Shown: positions 1 through 9,083 of the stretch, in pieces | Layout of the letters: every line of letters starts with the position of its first letter | Numbering within the stretch: the stretch's first letter is position 1 | Made by a program: the position numbers and the translations under genes | The notes under the pieces: model-generated | The model's input: the letters and a program-made list of their open reading frames with translations, nothing else | Told to the model about the DNA's origin: nothing | The model's database searches: none | Assembly: GCF_030551255.1 (NCBI RefSeq) | Contig: NZ_CP130630.1 | Coordinates: 2,957,501 to 3,021,500, forward strand | Direction: 5' to 3' | Length of the DNA stretch: 64,000 bases | Source of the DNA: Streptomyces sp. NL15-2K | Lineage (GTDB): Bacteria > Actinomycetota > Actinomycetes > Streptomycetales > Streptomycetaceae

Positions 1-385
1 TGCCCATGTCGATGCCGTCCTTGAGCAGCACATCGGCGTCGAAGCAGGTGCGCGCGCCGGTGTGGCAGGCGGCGCCGACCTGGTCGACCTTGACCAGCAC
101 GGTGTCGGCGTCGCAGTCGAGGGCGACGGACTTGACCCACTGGAAGTGGCCGGAGGTGTCGCCCTTGACCCAGTACTCCCGGCGGCTGCGTGACCAGTAG
201 GTGCAGCGGCCGGTGGTCAGGGTGCGGTGCAGCGCCTCGTCGTCCATCCAGCCCAGCATCAGCACCTCTCCGGTGTCGTACTGCTGGGCGATGGCGGGCA
301 GGAGTCCGTCGGCGCTGCGCTTGAGGCGCGCCGCGATCTCCGCGTCGAGGTGACTGGATGGAGGCGTGCTGGTCATGGTTGCCAT
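1..385 (-). CDS. hisI: Phosphoribosyl-AMP cyclohydrolase, 3' end outside window
   Basis: Opens the purine ring of phosphoribosyl-AMP in the third step of histidine synthesis, in the cytoplasm. About 128 codons are visible and the C-terminus runs off the left edge. Family motifs are intact: LGWMDDEAL (44-52), YWSRSR (63-68), the Mg-binding DCDAD cluster (Asp90, Asp92, Asp94), and the zinc cysteines Cys91, Cys107 and Cys114 in [10 protein letters not shown]. The start is ATG at 385 or, equally possible, ATG at 376. It is separated from the rest of the his genes by the MFS/ArsR pair and the TIGR03085-type gene and must have its own promoter in the 75-bp divergent gap to the gene at 461. Identity is certain; only the exact start is open. 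Confidence 0.95.
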   Translation of the reverse strand, partial: MATMTSTPPSSHLDAEIAARLKRSADGLLPAIAQQYDTGEVLMLGWMDDEALHRTLTTGRCTYWSRSRREYWVKGDTSGHFQWVKSVALDCDADTVLVKVDQVGAACHTGARTCFDADVLLKDGIDMG

Positions 386-460
386 TGTGCCGCGCGCCAC
401 TGACAAGCCAGTTGGAGTGTCCACTGGGCGGACCTGGGGCGCGGTCGTAGGCTGGCTGCC

Positions 461-1096
461 ATGTCGACCTTCGCCAAGCGTGAACGACTTCTCCTGGCCG
501 ACCTCTTGGAGGCCGTGGGCCCGGACGCCCCGACCCTCTGCGAGGGCTGGCGGACCCACGACCTGGCCGCGCACGTGGTGGTGCGCGAGCGCCGCCCCGA
601 TGCCGCCGGCGGGATACTGATCAAGCAACTCGCGCCACGCCTGGAGAAGGTGATGGACGAGTTCACCGCGAAGCCGTACGCGGAGCTGATCCAGCTGATC
701 CGGACCGGCCCGCCACGGTTCTCGCCCTTCCAGCTCAAGCAGCTCGACGAGGCGTCGAACACCATCGAGTTCTACGTCCACACCGAGGACGTCCGCCGCG
801 CCCAGCCCGACTGGACACCGCGCGAACTCGACCCGGTATTCCAGGACGCCCTGTGGTCCCGCCTGGAGCGCACCGCCCGCCTGACGGGCCGCGGCGCTCC
901 GACGGGCCTGGTGCTGCGCCGCCCGAACGGCCAGACGGCGGTCGCCCACCGCGGCACGCCGGTGGTGACGGCGACCGGCGAACCGTCGGAGCTGCTGCTG
1001 TTCCTGTACGGCCGCCAGAACGAGGCCAAGGTCGAGCTGGACGGCGACAAGGAGGCGATCGACAAGCTGCACGGGTCGAAGCAGCTCGGTATCTGA
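461..1096 (+). CDS. TIGR03085 family protein (DinB/maleylpyruvate isomerase-like fold)
   Basis: A 211-residue soluble protein. The N-terminal signature with [22 protein letters not shown] and a later [13 protein letters not shown] matches the actinobacterial TIGR03085 family, part of the DinB-like/mycothiol-dependent maleylpyruvate isomerase superfamily. The conserved histidines (AAHVV near residue 46 and VHTED near 107) are the presumed metal ligands. By family it may be a mycothiol-dependent metalloenzyme, but no substrate is known and none can be read from the neighbours. It is divergent from hisI and convergent with the MFS gene, whose stop lies 19 bp away. Confidence 0.8.
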   Translation: MSTFAKRERLLLADLLEAVGPDAPTLCEGWRTHDLAAHVVVRERRPDAAGGILIKQLAPRLEKVMDEFTAKPYAELIQLIRTGPPRFSPFQLKQLDEASNTIEFYVHTEDVRRAQPDWTPRELDPVFQDALWSRLERTARLTGRGAPTGLVLRRPNGQTAVAHRGTPVVTATGEPSELLLFLYGRQNEAKVELDGDKEAIDKLHGSKQLGI

Positions 1097-1114
1097 GCAG
1101 AGGCAGACGGGGCC

Positions 1115-2452
1115 TCAGCGGGGCAGTTCCGCGCGCCGCAGGTCCCGTACCCCCAGGGCGACGACCCCGCCGAGCCCGCAGACCAGGGCGCTGATGACGA
1201 ACACCGGGCCGGTCCCCCAGGCGCCGATGGCCGCGGCGGACAGCGGCATGCTCAGCGGCGCGAAGCCGAGGCTCACCAGACCGGAGACGGCGGTGACGCG
1301 GCCCAGGTAGGCGGGGTCGGCCTGGGTCTGCAGCAGGGCGCCGCACGTGGCGCCGCTGAGCCCGGCGAGCAGCCCGATCAGCAGGGCCACCCCGACGGCC
1401 GCGAGGACGCCCGGGACGAAGGCGAGGCCGCCGATCGCCACCGAGCCCGCGAGGATGGCGTACGCCGCGACCTGCCCGGCGTGCGGCAGGCGCCCGCGCA
1501 CGGTCAGCAGGAGGGAGGCGGCGCCCGCGCCGGTGCCGAACCCGGCGAGCACCCAGCCCATGCCGGAGGCGCCCCAGCCGCGCTCGTCGGCGAGCAGGGT
1601 CAGGCCGACGTTGAGGGGGCCGACGAAGCCGAGGTCGCCGAGGGCGATGGCCGGCATCAGCGGGGCGAGGACGCGGTGCCGGCGTATGTAGCGCAGGCCC
1701 GCCACCAAGTCGCGCCAGGCGGTGTCACCCCGGGCGGCCGCCTTGTCGTCCGGGGGCAGCTCCCGCAGTCGTACGGAGACCAGCAGCGGCACCGACACCG
1801 CGATCAGCAGGCCCGCGAGGCCGAAGGCCGCCGTCGCGCCGCCGACCGCGACCGCGAGACCGCCGAGCGGGGCGCCGACGACGCTCGCGAAGCGGATTCC
1901 GAGGCCCCGCATGCCCTGCACGCGCGCGAGCTGGTCGCGGCTCGTCACGCGCGCGGGGAGGGCACCCACGGCCGGCATGAACACGGCGTCGACGGTGCCG
2001 AAGACGATCGCGAGCAGCGCCAGCGGCCACAGGCCCGGGCTGGTGAGGAACAGTAGCGCCGCCACCGCGAGCACGGCCGCGCAGCGCACCACGTCGCTGC
2101 CGATGACGACCCTGCGCGGCCCGAGCCGGTCGGCGATCACGCCCCCGCCCAGCATCAGCAGGGCCCGCGGGACGGCGCTCACCGCCATGACCACGCCGGC
2201 CTGCGAGGGCGTCCCGGCCTGTACGGCCGCCCAGGAGAGGGCGATGTAGTACACGCTGTCGCCGACCATGGACGAGGTGTAGGCGGCGAGCCAGCGCAGG
2301 ACGTTGCCGTCCCGGTGGGCCGGTCTGTCGGTGACGGGGGCCGGGGCCGGGGCGGTGAGTGTGGCGCTCACGGAGGGGGTCCTCTCGGATTCGGGCTCGG
2401 GCTCGGGCTCGGGTTCGGGCTCGGGTTCGGGCTCGGGCTCGGGCTCAGACAC
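1115..2452 (-). CDS. MFS transporter with Glu-Pro repeat N-terminus
   Basis: A 445-residue major facilitator permease of the MFS_3/enterobactin-exporter-like type, with about 12 hydrophobic segments from residue 55 on and the loop ADRLGPRRVVIG between helices 2 and 3, as in drug or metabolite exporters. Residues 3-20 are nine Glu-Pro dipeptides encoded by a hexanucleotide repeat. This tail is cytoplasmic, unusual for the family and probably a product of repeat expansion. The GTG start overlaps the arsR-type stop by 8 nt (2445-2452), so the two are translationally coupled and share the palindromic control region upstream of the regulator. It most likely exports the compound the regulator senses; the substrate is unknown. 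Confidence 0.85.
   Translation of the reverse strand: MSEPEPEPEPEPEPEPEPEPESERTPSVSATLTAPAPAPVTDRPAHRDGNVLRWLAAYTSSMVGDSVYYIALSWAAVQAGTPSQAGVVMAVSAVPRALLMLGGGVIADRLGPRRVVIGSDVVRCAAVLAVAALLFLTSPGLWPLALLAIVFGTVDAVFMPAVGALPARVTSRDQLARVQGMRGLGIRFASVVGAPLGGLAVAVGGATAAFGLAGLLIAVSVPLLVSVRLRELPPDDKAAARGDTAWRDLVAGLRYIRRHRVLAPLMPAIALGDLGFVGPLNVGLTLLADERGWGASGMGWVLAGFGTGAGAASLLLTVRGRLPHAGQVAAYAILAGSVAIGGLAFVPGVLAAVGVALLIGLLAGLSGATCGALLQTQADPAYLGRVTAVSGLVSLGFAPLSMPLSAAAIGAWGTGPVFVISALVCGLGGVVALGVRDLRRAELPR
2385..2446. repeat. Hexanucleotide tandem repeat encoding (Glu-Pro)9
   Basis: Nine units of gggctc/gggttc on the + strand encode nine Glu-Pro dipeptides at the start of the MFS protein on the - strand. 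A hexamer array keeps frame whatever its copy number, so length polymorphism between strains is expected without loss of the gene. Confidence 0.85.
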
Positions 2453-3035
2453 GGAACGGGAAGCCGTACACGTGCAGCGCGACGTTCTCTCGCCCTTCGG
2501 TGTCGCCGGCTGCTTCGGCGGCGCGGCCCTTCTCGTCGTACTTCCTGGCGAGCGCGAGCAACTCCTCGCCCAGCTCGGCCAGTTCGGCCGGGGTCAGGCG
2601 CAGGAGGGCCTCGTTGTCGGGGGCGGCGGAGTTCCACTCAGGACCCCAGGTGGGGCGCTCGTCGAGGTAGCGGCGGTACATGTCGGCGCGCTGCTCGTGG
2701 AAGAGCCGGGTGGCCGACAGGTGCGCGGCGGCCCGCTCGGGCGCGTCCCGGAAGTCCTTGTCGCGGATGCTCACGCCCTCCGAGGCGGGCTTCCACCAGC
2801 GTTCCCTGCCGTCCGCGCTCTGCGGTTCCGCCTCCTCGATGAGCCCGTGCTCGGCCAGCTTGCGCAGGTGGTAGCTGACCAGCGAGACGGCCTCGTCGAC
2901 CTGGTCGGCCAGCTGCGAGGCGGTGGCGACCCGGGCCACGACCAGACCCCGGTACAGCTTCATCCGCAGCGGATGGGCAAGGGCCTTGAGCGTGCCCAGG
3001 TCGGTGATCGGGAGGTCTCTCTCCTTGCTTGCCAT
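2445..3035 (-). CDS. ArsR/HTH_20-type winged-helix transcriptional regulator
   Basis: A 196-residue regulator from ATG 3035, preceded by GGTGAGGG. The N-terminal winged helix shows the pattern LKALAHPLRMKLYRGL followed by ATASQLADQVDEAVSLVSYHLRKLAEHGLI, typical of ArsR-like regulators. The C-terminal half carries a helical domain as in HTH_20 proteins and no cysteine metal site, so the ligand is probably an organic compound rather than a metal. An upstream in-frame ATG at 3098 lies in the palindrome and has no ribosome site, so I rejected it. The gene is coupled to the MFS gene by an 8-nt overlap. Autoregulation through the palindrome at 3048-3099 is inferred. Confidence 0.88.
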   Translation of the reverse strand: MASKERDLPITDLGTLKALAHPLRMKLYRGLVVARVATASQLADQVDEAVSLVSYHLRKLAEHGLIEEAEPQSADGRERWWKPASEGVSIRDKDFRDAPERAAAHLSATRLFHEQRADMYRRYLDERPTWGPEWNSAAPDNEALLRLTPAELAELGEELLALARKYDEKGRAAEAAGDTEGRENVALHVYGFPFRV

Positions 3036-3047
3036 ACCCTCACCGTA

Positions 3048-3099
3048 GATGCGAAAGAAAAGTTGCGCAATATATTTTGCGCAACTTCTCTTTCGCATC
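3048..3099. promoter_or_regulatory. 52-bp palindrome, probable operator/promoter of the arsR-MFS operon
   Basis: Two 23-bp arms (3048-3070 and 3077-3099) are inverted copies with a single mismatch, separated by the 6-bp spacer tatatt. Inside each arm next to the spacer is the 8-bp palindrome TTGCGCAA (3063-3070 and 3077-3084). On the - strand TATATT at 3069-3074 is a good -10 placed exactly in the centre, giving a leader of roughly 27 nt to the arsR ATG. A dimer bound here would cover the -10. Use as the regulator's own operator is an inference from position and symmetry. Confidence 0.8.
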
Positions 3100-3111
3100 T
3101 TCCCAGAAGAA

Positions 3112-3141
3112 AGCCCCGGCCACCACCAGGCAACCGGGGCT
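3112..3141 (-). terminator. Hairpin terminator after hisF
   Basis: agccccgg (3112-3119) pairs with ccggggct (3134-3141). Read on the - strand the hairpin is followed by a T-rich stretch (TTTCTTCT). It lies just past the hisF stop at 3158 and separates the his operon from the arsR promoter. Confidence 0.7.
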
Positions 3142-3157
3142 CAAGCAGAGCGCGGCA

Positions 3158-3913
3158 TCACCTCACCGGATGACCCGCACCCCGCAACGCGTCCTTCACC
3201 TGCCCGATCCGCAGATCGCCGAAGTGGAAGACGGAGGCCGCGAGCACCGCGTCCGCCCCCGCCGCGACCGCCGGCGGGAAGTCCGCCAGCTTGCCCGCGC
3301 CGCCCGAGGCGATCACCGGGACCGTCACGTGCTTGCGGACGGCGGCGATCATCTCCAGGTCGTAGCCGTCCTTCGTGCCGTCCGCGTCCATCGAGTTGAG
3401 CAGGATCTCGCCCGCGCCCAGTTCGGCGGCCCGGTGCGCCCACTCGACGGCGTCGATGCCGGTGCCCTTGCGGCCGCCGTGGGTGGTCACCTCGAAGGAC
3501 CCGCTCTCGGTCCTGCGCGCGTCGACCGACAACACCAGCACCTGCCGCCCGAACCGCTCCGCGATCTCACGGATCAACTCGGGCCGTGCGATGGCGGCGG
3601 TGTTCACGCCGACCTTGTCCGCGCCCGCCCGCAGCAGCTTGTCCACGTCCTCGGCCGTACGGACGCCGCCGCCCACCGTCAGCGGGATGAACACCTGCTC
3701 GGCGGTGCGCCGCACCACGTCGTACGTCGTCTCGCGGTTGCCCGACGAGGCGGTGATGTCCAGGAACGTCAGCTCGTCGGCGCCCTCGGCGTCGTACACC
3801 TTGGCCATCTCGACGGGGTCGCCCGCGTCGCGCAGGTTCTGGAAGTTGACACCCTTGACAACCCGGCCGTTGTCCACGTCCAGGCAGGGGATGACTCGGA
3901 TCGCCAGGGTCAT
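3158..3913 (-). CDS. hisF: Imidazole glycerol phosphate synthase, cyclase subunit
   Basis: A 251-residue (beta/alpha)8 barrel that uses ammonia from HisH to convert PRFAR into imidazole glycerol phosphate and AICAR. The catalytic aspartates are present: Asp12 in CLDVDNGR and Asp131 in LSVDARR. The phosphate-binding loops are TVGGGVR (79-85) and VIASGGAG in the second half. Length is normal. It is the last gene of the hisD-to-hisF operon; its ATG overlaps the end of the RidA-like gene by 4 nt, and a hairpin follows its stop. Confidence 0.98.
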   Translation of the reverse strand: MTLAIRVIPCLDVDNGRVVKGVNFQNLRDAGDPVEMAKVYDAEGADELTFLDITASSGNRETTYDVVRRTAEQVFIPLTVGGGVRTAEDVDKLLRAGADKVGVNTAAIARPELIREIAERFGRQVLVLSVDARRTESGSFEVTTHGGRKGTGIDAVEWAHRAAELGAGEILLNSMDADGTKDGYDLEMIAAVRKHVTVPVIASGGAGKLADFPPAVAAGADAVLAASVFHFGDLRIGQVKDALRGAGHPVR

Positions 3914-4323
3914 GACTGCGACACTCCGTGTTCTCCGCTGGGGCGGAACGCCTCCACCTCGACCTCGACGACCAGGCTGGGGTCCACGAAGCCGGAGACG
4001 ATGATCATGGATGCGGCGGGCCGGACGGAGTCGAACAGCTCCTTGTGAGCGCGTCCGATGTCCTCCACGTCCCGGGCATGGGTGATGTACATGCGCGTAC
4101 GCACGACGTCGTCACGGCCGAGGCCCAGCTGCTCCAGCGCCGCGAAGGCGACGCCGAAGGCGTTGATCGTCTGCTCGTAGGGGCCGCCTCCGGCGATCTC
4201 GCCGTCGATTATCGACGTGCAGCCGGAGACCAGCACCAGACCGTTGGGCAGCTCCACGGCGCGGGAGTACCCGAAGGTCTCCTCCCAGGGCGCGCCGGTC
4301 GTGACGCGTCGGACGTCGCTCAC
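3910..4323 (-). CDS. RidA/YjgF family protein lacking the canonical arginine
   Basis: A 137-residue protein with the trimeric YjgF/RidA fold pattern: [41 protein letters not shown] and the C-terminal VEVEVEAF. RidA deaminases hydrolyse reactive enamines and imines with an arginine in the motif PARS; here the aligned stretch reads PAAS, so the arginine is alanine and ordinary imine deaminase activity is doubtful. It is inserted between priA and hisF with 4-nt overlaps on both sides (GTG start), so it is made together with the histidine enzymes. A role connected to a histidine or purine intermediate is possible but unproven. Confidence 0.85.
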   Translation of the reverse strand: MSDVRRVTTGAPWEETFGYSRAVELPNGLVLVSGCTSIIDGEIAGGGPYEQTINAFGVAFAALEQLGLGRDDVVRTRMYITHARDVEDIGRAHKELFDSVRPAASMIIVSGFVDPSLVVEVEVEAFRPSGEHGVSQS

Positions 4324-5054
4324 TTGGCTACCGCCTCCAGGGCCTCTTCCAGGGTGAACGCCTTCGCGTACAGGGCCTTCCCGACGATGGCTCCCTCGAC
4401 ACCGAGGGGCACCAGGCCGGAGATCGCCCTGAGGTCGTCCAGGGACGAGACGCCGCCGGAGGCCACGACAGGGCGGTCGGTCGCCGCGCAGACGTTCTTC
4501 AGCAGCTCCAGGTTCGGGCCCTGAAGCGTGCCGTCCTTGGCGATGTCCGTCACCACGTACCGGGCGCAGCCCTCCTTGTTGAGGCGCTCCAGCGTCTCGT
4601 AGAGGTCGCCGCCGTCACGGGTCCAGCCGCGGCCGCGCAGGGTCGTGCCGCGTACGTCGAGACCGACCGCGATCTTGTCGCCGTGCTCGGCGATGACCTT
4701 GGCGACCCATTCCGGGGTCTCCAGGGCGGCCGTGCCGAGGTTCACCCGCGTGCAGCCGGTCGCCAGGGCCGCCGCCAGGGAGGCGTCGTCCCTGATACCG
4801 CCCGACAGCTCCACCTTGATGTGCAGCTCCGCCATGCGCTCGGCGACCTCGGCGATCAGCGCCCGGTTGTCGCCCGTCCCGAACGCCGCGTCCAGGTCGA
4901 CCAGGTGCAGCCACTCGGCGCCCGCCCGCTGCCAGGCGAGGGCGGCCTCCAGCGGAGAGCCGTACGACGTCTCGGTCCCGGACTCGCCGTGCACGAGGCG
5001 GACGGCCTGGCCGTCGCGGACGTCGACGGCGGGGAGGAGTTCGAGCTTGCTCAC
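4320..5054 (-). CDS. priA: Bifunctional HisA/TrpF isomerase (PriA)
   Basis: A 244-residue (beta/alpha)8 barrel. In streptomycetes this single enzyme isomerises both ProFAR (histidine) and phosphoribosyl anthranilate (tryptophan). Catalytic Asp11 (AVDVRDG) and Asp170 (VTDIAKDGT) and the active-site loop GRGWTRDGG (141-149) are present. The start is GTG at 5054, overlapping the hisH stop as GTGA; it fits the family's usual ~240 residues, while longer readings upstream lie inside hisH. The bifunctional call is from family knowledge of actinobacteria and cannot be separated from plain HisA by this reading alone. Confidence 0.95.
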   Translation of the reverse strand: MSKLELLPAVDVRDGQAVRLVHGESGTETSYGSPLEAALAWQRAGAEWLHLVDLDAAFGTGDNRALIAEVAERMAELHIKVELSGGIRDDASLAAALATGCTRVNLGTAALETPEWVAKVIAEHGDKIAVGLDVRGTTLRGRGWTRDGGDLYETLERLNKEGCARYVVTDIAKDGTLQGPNLELLKNVCAATDRPVVASGGVSSLDDLRAISGLVPLGVEGAIVGKALYAKAFTLEEALEAVAK

Positions 5055-5704
5055 AGTGTTCCGATCCAGTTGGTGAGGAGCTGGGCTCCGGCGTCGCCGG
5101 ACTTCTCGGGGTGGAACTGCGTGGCCCACAGGACGCCGTTCTCGACGGCGGCCACGAAGGGCTTGCCGTGGGTGGACCAGGTGACGCGCGGCTGGGCCAT
5201 CGCCGGGTTCGCGGTCTGCAGCGTCCAGTCGTGGACCGCGTAGGAGTGCACGAAGTAGAAGCGCGCGTCCGCGTCCAGGCCGGCGAACAGCTCGGAGCCG
5301 GCCGGGGCCTCGACGGTGTTCCAGCCCATGTGGGGCACGATGTCGGCCTGCAGCGGCTCGACCGAGCCGGGCCACTCGGCGAGGCCCTCGCTCTCCACGC
5401 CGTGCTCGATGCCGCGCGCGAAGAGGATCTGCATGCCGACGCAGATGCCCATGACCGGGCGGCCGCCCGCCAGCCGGCGGTCGACGATCCAGTCCCCGCG
5501 CGCTTCCGTCAGGCCCTTCATACAGGCGGCGAAGGCGCCGACGCCCGGCACCAGCAGGCCGTCCGCGTTCATGGCCGTTTCGAAGTCGCGGGTGATCTCC
5601 ACGTCGGCGCCCGCGCGCGCGAGGGCACGCTCGGCGGAACGGACGTTGCCGAAGCCGTAGTCGAAGACGACGACGCGCCGCTGCCTTTTGACTGAGCCGC
5701 TCAA
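5051..5704 (-). CDS. hisH: Imidazole glycerol phosphate synthase, glutamine amidotransferase subunit
   Basis: Class I glutamine amidotransferase that supplies ammonia to HisF through the barrel. The triad is clear: Cys88 in GICVGMQ, His198 and Glu200 in QFHPEK. The N-terminus [13 protein letters not shown] is conserved. I prefer TTG at 5704, which overlaps the preceding stop by TTGA and has GGAGG seven bases upstream, giving 217 residues. GTG at 5710 or 5743 in the same frame are alternatives that add residues without family similarity. It overlaps priA by 4 nt. Confidence 0.96.
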   Translation of the reverse strand: MSGSVKRQRRVVVFDYGFGNVRSAERALARAGADVEITRDFETAMNADGLLVPGVGAFAACMKGLTEARGDWIVDRRLAGGRPVMGICVGMQILFARGIEHGVESEGLAEWPGSVEPLQADIVPHMGWNTVEAPAGSELFAGLDADARFYFVHSYAVHDWTLQTANPAMAQPRVTWSTHGKPFVAAVENGVLWATQFHPEKSGDAGAQLLTNWIGTL

Positions 5705-5865
5705 TTCCACACCTCCAGCCTCAGGATGCCCGCGACGAGACACATCGCGGCGCCGATCGAGACCAGCGCGATCAGGCTCGTGGGCATCTTCTGTTTGACG
5801 AAGGAGTAGACGCCGCCGAGGAAGAAGAGCCCGACGACGATCAGGATGGTGGAGGTGCCGTTCAC
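5701..5865 (-). CDS. Small 54-aa membrane protein in the his operon
   Basis: Starts at GTG 5865, overlapping the hisB stop as GTGA, and ends overlapping the start of hisH. The 54-residue product has two hydrophobic segments, about residues 6-20 ([12 protein letters not shown]) and 29-47 ([17 protein letters not shown]), joined by the short basic loop VKQKMP, so it is probably a hairpin membrane protein. Strict translational coupling on both sides shows it is a real gene of the operon. No function is known to me; it does not resemble any histidine enzyme. Confidence 0.8.
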   Translation of the reverse strand: MNGTSTILIVVGLFFLGGVYSFVKQKMPTSLIALVSIGAAMCLVAGILRLEVWN

Positions 5866-6455
5866 AGCGCGCCCTTCGTGGACGGGAGGATGCCGGCCGC
5901 GCGCGGGTCGCGCTCGGACGCGTACCGCAGCGCCCGCGCCAGCGCCTTGAACTGGCACTCCACGATGTGGTGGGCGTTGCGCCCGTACGGCACGTGCACG
6001 TGCAGCGCGATCTGCGCCTGGGCCACGAAGGACTCCAGGATGTGCCGGGTCATCGTGGTGTCGTACTCGCCGATCATCGGCGCCATCTTCTCGGGCTCGG
6101 TGTGCACGAGGTAGGGGCGGCCGGACAGGTCGACCGTCACCTGGGCGAGGGACTCGTCCAGCGGGACCGTGCAGTTGCCGAATCGATAAATCCCCACCTT
6201 GTCGCCGAGCGCCTGCTTGAAGGCGGCGCCGAGCGCGAGGGCGGTGTCCTCGATGGTGTGGTGGGAGTCGATGTGCAGGTCGCCCTCGGTCTTCACGGTC
6301 AGGTCGAACAGACCGTGCCGGCCGAGCTGGTCGAGCATGTGGTCGTAGAAGCCGACGCCCGTCGACACATCGACCTTGCCGGACCCGTCGAGATCGATCT
6401 CGACGAGGACCGAGGTCTCCTTCGTCACCCGCTCCACGCGGCCTACGCGGCTCAT
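5862..6455 (-). CDS. hisB: Imidazoleglycerol-phosphate dehydratase
   Basis: A 197-residue manganese enzyme that dehydrates imidazole glycerol phosphate to imidazole acetol phosphate. It has the two metal-binding double-histidine motifs, SHHTIED (His65, His66) and AHHIVE (His162, His163), and the [13 protein letters not shown] stretch near residue 37. It is monofunctional, without the histidinol-phosphatase domain of enterobacterial HisB. The ATG overlaps the hisC stop by 4 nt and its own stop overlaps the small membrane-protein gene. Confidence 0.98.
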   Translation of the reverse strand: MSRVGRVERVTKETSVLVEIDLDGSGKVDVSTGVGFYDHMLDQLGRHGLFDLTVKTEGDLHIDSHHTIEDTALALGAAFKQALGDKVGIYRFGNCTVPLDESLAQVTVDLSGRPYLVHTEPEKMAPMIGEYDTTMTRHILESFVAQAQIALHVHVPYGRNAHHIVECQFKALARALRYASERDPRAAGILPSTKGAL

Positions 6456-7558
6456 GCGCTCTCCTTCTTCAACTCACGGACCGCGTCGAGGAACGCGTCG
6501 TTCTCTTCGGGGGTTCCGGCGGTGACCCGCAGCCGGCCGGGCACGCCGTTGTCCCGGACCAGGACGCCCCGGTCGAGGATCTTCCGCCACATCGCCTGGG
6601 CGTCGTCGAACCGTCCGAACTGCACGAAGTTGGCGTCCGACGCGGTCACCTCGTAGCCGATCGCCAGCAGTTCGGTGACCAGCCGGTCCCGCTCGGCCTT
6701 CAGCTGCTCGACGTATCCCAGCAGTGTGTCGGTGTGCTCCAGGGCGGCCAGCGCGGTCGCCTGCGTGATCGCCGACAGGTGGTACGGCAGCCGTACGAGC
6801 TGCACGGCGTCCACGACCGCCGGGTGCGCGGCGAGATAGCCGAGGCGCAGGCCGGCCGCGCCGAAGGCTTTCGACATCGTCCGCGAGACGACGAGGTTCG
6901 GCCGGCCTTCGATGAGCGGCAGCAGCGAGTCGCCGTGGCTGAACTCGATGTACGCCTCGTCCACGATCACCATGGACGGCTTGGCGGCCTGCGCGGCCTC
7001 GTACAGCGCGAGGACCGTCTCCGGCGGGACCGCGGTGCCGGTGGGGTTGTTGGGGGTGGTGATGAACACGACGTCCGGCCGGTTCTCGGCGATGGACTTC
7101 TCGGCGGCGGCGAGGTCGATCGTGAAGTCCTCGTTGCGCGGACCCGAGATCCAGCCGGTTCCGGTGCCGCGCGCGATCAGAGCGTGCATCGAGTACGACG
7201 GCTCGAAGCCGATCGCCGTACGGCCCGGCCCGCCGAAGGTCTGCAGCAGCTGCTGGATGACCTCGTTGGAGCCGTTGGCCGCCCACACGTTCGCCAGGCC
7301 GACCTGGTGGCCGGAGGTGTCCGTCAGGTACTTGGCGAGCTGGGTGCGCAACTCGACGGCGTCCCGGTCGGGGTAGCGGTTGAGGTTCCGGGCGGCCTCG
7401 CGCACCCGCTCGGCGATCCGCTCGACCAGCGGCTCGGGCAGCGGGTAGGGGTTCTCGTTGGTGTTCAGCCGTACGGGGACGTCCAACTGGGGCGCGCCAT
7501 AAGGGGACTTGCCGCGCAGTTCGTCCCGTACGGGGAGATCGTCGATTCCGAAGCTCAC
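6452..7558 (-). CDS. hisC: Histidinol-phosphate aminotransferase
   Basis: A 368-residue class I/II PLP aminotransferase that converts imidazole acetol phosphate to histidinol phosphate. PLP residues are visible: Lys230 in SRTMSKAFG, Asp200 in IVDEAYIEF, Asn170 in TTPNNPTGT, plus NTNENPYP near the N-terminus, which binds substrate. The GTG at 7558 overlaps the hisD stop (GTGA) and gives the expected family N-terminus; the open frame continues upstream only as a shadow of hisD. Confidence 0.97.
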   Translation of the reverse strand: MSFGIDDLPVRDELRGKSPYGAPQLDVPVRLNTNENPYPLPEPLVERIAERVREAARNLNRYPDRDAVELRTQLAKYLTDTSGHQVGLANVWAANGSNEVIQQLLQTFGGPGRTAIGFEPSYSMHALIARGTGTGWISGPRNEDFTIDLAAAEKSIAENRPDVVFITTPNNPTGTAVPPETVLALYEAAQAAKPSMVIVDEAYIEFSHGDSLLPLIEGRPNLVVSRTMSKAFGAAGLRLGYLAAHPAVVDAVQLVRLPYHLSAITQATALAALEHTDTLLGYVEQLKAERDRLVTELLAIGYEVTASDANFVQFGRFDDAQAMWRKILDRGVLVRDNGVPGRLRVTAGTPEENDAFLDAVRELKKESA

Positions 7559-8895
7559 TTGCTCGCCGGTACCTTCCACCCGAACCTCGCCTTGATCGCC
7601 GCGCCGTGCGCGGGCAGGTCCTCCGCCTCCGCCAGCGTCACCACGTGGTGCGCGACCTCGGCCAGCGCGTCCCGCGTGTAGTCCACGATGTGGATGCCGC
7701 GCAGGAAGGACTGGACGGACAGGCCGGAGGAGTGGCAGGCGCAGCCGCCGGTGGGCAGGACGTGGTTGGACCCGGCCGCGTAGTCGCCGAGCGACACGGG
7801 CGCCCAGGGGCCGACGAAGATCGCGCCGGCGTTGCGCACGCGGTCGGCGACCTCCTGAGCGCGGGCCGTCTGGATCTCCAGGTGCTCGGCGCCGTACGCG
7901 TCGACCACCCGCAGGCCCTCGTCGATCCCGTCGACCAGCACGATCGCGGACTGCCGGCCGGCCAGGGCCGGACGGATCCGGTCCTCGATGTGCTTGGTGG
8001 CCGCCACCTGCGGCTCCAGCTCCTTCTCGACCGCGTCGGCGAGCGCGACGGAGTCGGTGACGAGCACGGCGGCCGCCAGCGGGTCGTGCTCGGCCTGGCT
8101 GATCAGGTCGGAGGCGACGTGCACCGGGTCGGCCGTGTCGTCCGCGAGGACCGCGATCTCGGTCGGGCCGGCCTCGGCGTCGATGCCGATCCGGCCGGTG
8201 AAGTACCGCTTGGCGGCGGCGACCCAGATGTTGCCGGGGCCGGTGACCATGTTGGCGGGCGGGCAGGACTCGGTGCCGTACGCGAACATCGCGACGGCGG
8301 TGGCGCCACCGGCCGCGTACACCTCGTCGACGCCGAGCAGCGCGCAGGCGGCGAGGATCGTCGGGTGCGGCAGCCCGTTGAACTCGGCCTGCGCCGGGGA
8401 GGCGAGGGCGATCGACTCGACGCCGGCCTCCTGCGCGGGCACGACGTTCATGACCACGGAGGACGGGTACACCGACCGGCCGCCGGGCGCGTACAGCCCG
8501 ACCCGGTCGACCGGCACCCACTTCTCGGTGACCGAGCCGCCGGGCACGACCTGGGTGGTGTGGGTGGAGCGGCGCTGCTCGCGGTGGACGAGCCGGGCGC
8601 GCCGGATGGACTCCTCCAGGGCCGCGCGCACGGCCGGGTCGAGCTCCTCCAGCGCGCGGGTGAGCGCCGCGGCCGGCACCCGCACCTGGTCGAGCTTGAC
8701 GCCGTCGAACTTCTCGGCGAAGTCGATCAGCGCCGCGTCGCCCCGATGATGTACGGCCTCGCAGATCGGACGCACCTTCTCCAGGGCGGCCTGAACATCG
8801 AAGTCGGCTCGGGGCAGCAGGTCGCGCAGGGCGGGGCCCTCGGGAAGGGCGTCGCCGCGCAGATCGATTCGGGCCAGAGAGAGAGATCGCAGCAC
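7555..8895 (-). CDS. hisD: Histidinol dehydrogenase
   Basis: First gene of the his operon; 446 residues from GTG 8895. Oxidises histidinol to histidine in two NAD+-dependent steps with a zinc ion. Family signatures include [14 protein letters not shown], the zinc-ligand segment [10 protein letters not shown] (Gln and His), [10 protein letters not shown] and the C-terminal [15 protein letters not shown]. The frame stays open to 9039, but residues before VLRSLSL have no family similarity. The promoter should lie in the 188 bp to the divergent gene at 9084; I could not pick a convincing -35/-10. Confidence 0.97.
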   Translation of the reverse strand: MLRSLSLARIDLRGDALPEGPALRDLLPRADFDVQAALEKVRPICEAVHHRGDAALIDFAEKFDGVKLDQVRVPAAALTRALEELDPAVRAALEESIRRARLVHREQRRSTHTTQVVPGGSVTEKWVPVDRVGLYAPGGRSVYPSSVVMNVVPAQEAGVESIALASPAQAEFNGLPHPTILAACALLGVDEVYAAGGATAVAMFAYGTESCPPANMVTGPGNIWVAAAKRYFTGRIGIDAEAGPTEIAVLADDTADPVHVASDLISQAEHDPLAAAVLVTDSVALADAVEKELEPQVAATKHIEDRIRPALAGRQSAIVLVDGIDEGLRVVDAYGAEHLEIQTARAQEVADRVRNAGAIFVGPWAPVSLGDYAAGSNHVLPTGGCACHSSGLSVQSFLRGIHIVDYTRDALAEVAHHVVTLAEAEDLPAHGAAIKARFGWKVPASK

Positions 8896-9030
8896 GCGGT
8901 CAATTCTCGCAGACCCTCGTCGGAGCCTGTCCGCGCATTCCAGTGGCTGATACGAATCCCGGCGGAAACCCGGAAGATCGCCTTCACCCGGGGCGTTCGA
9001 GGCGTCACTCAGCGGGCATGAACGATTGTA

Positions 9031-9054
9031 CGAAACCACGAAACCACGAAACCG
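9031..9054. repeat. Three tandem 8-bp repeats upstream of the 9084 gene
   Basis: cgaaacca, cgaaacca and cgaaaccg follow each other directly at 9031, 9039 and 9047, in the divergent gap between hisD and the gene starting at 9084. It may be a protein-binding array or simply slipped DNA. Confidence 0.6.
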
Positions 9055-9083
9055 GAAGAGCGGACGGGGAGGAAGGAAAAGTC

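Noticed and set aside
410..429. Imperfect inverted repeat ccagt...actgg between hisI and the TIGR03085 gene
   Set aside because: Only five bases per arm match outside a weak centre; too short to support as an operator in GC-rich DNA.
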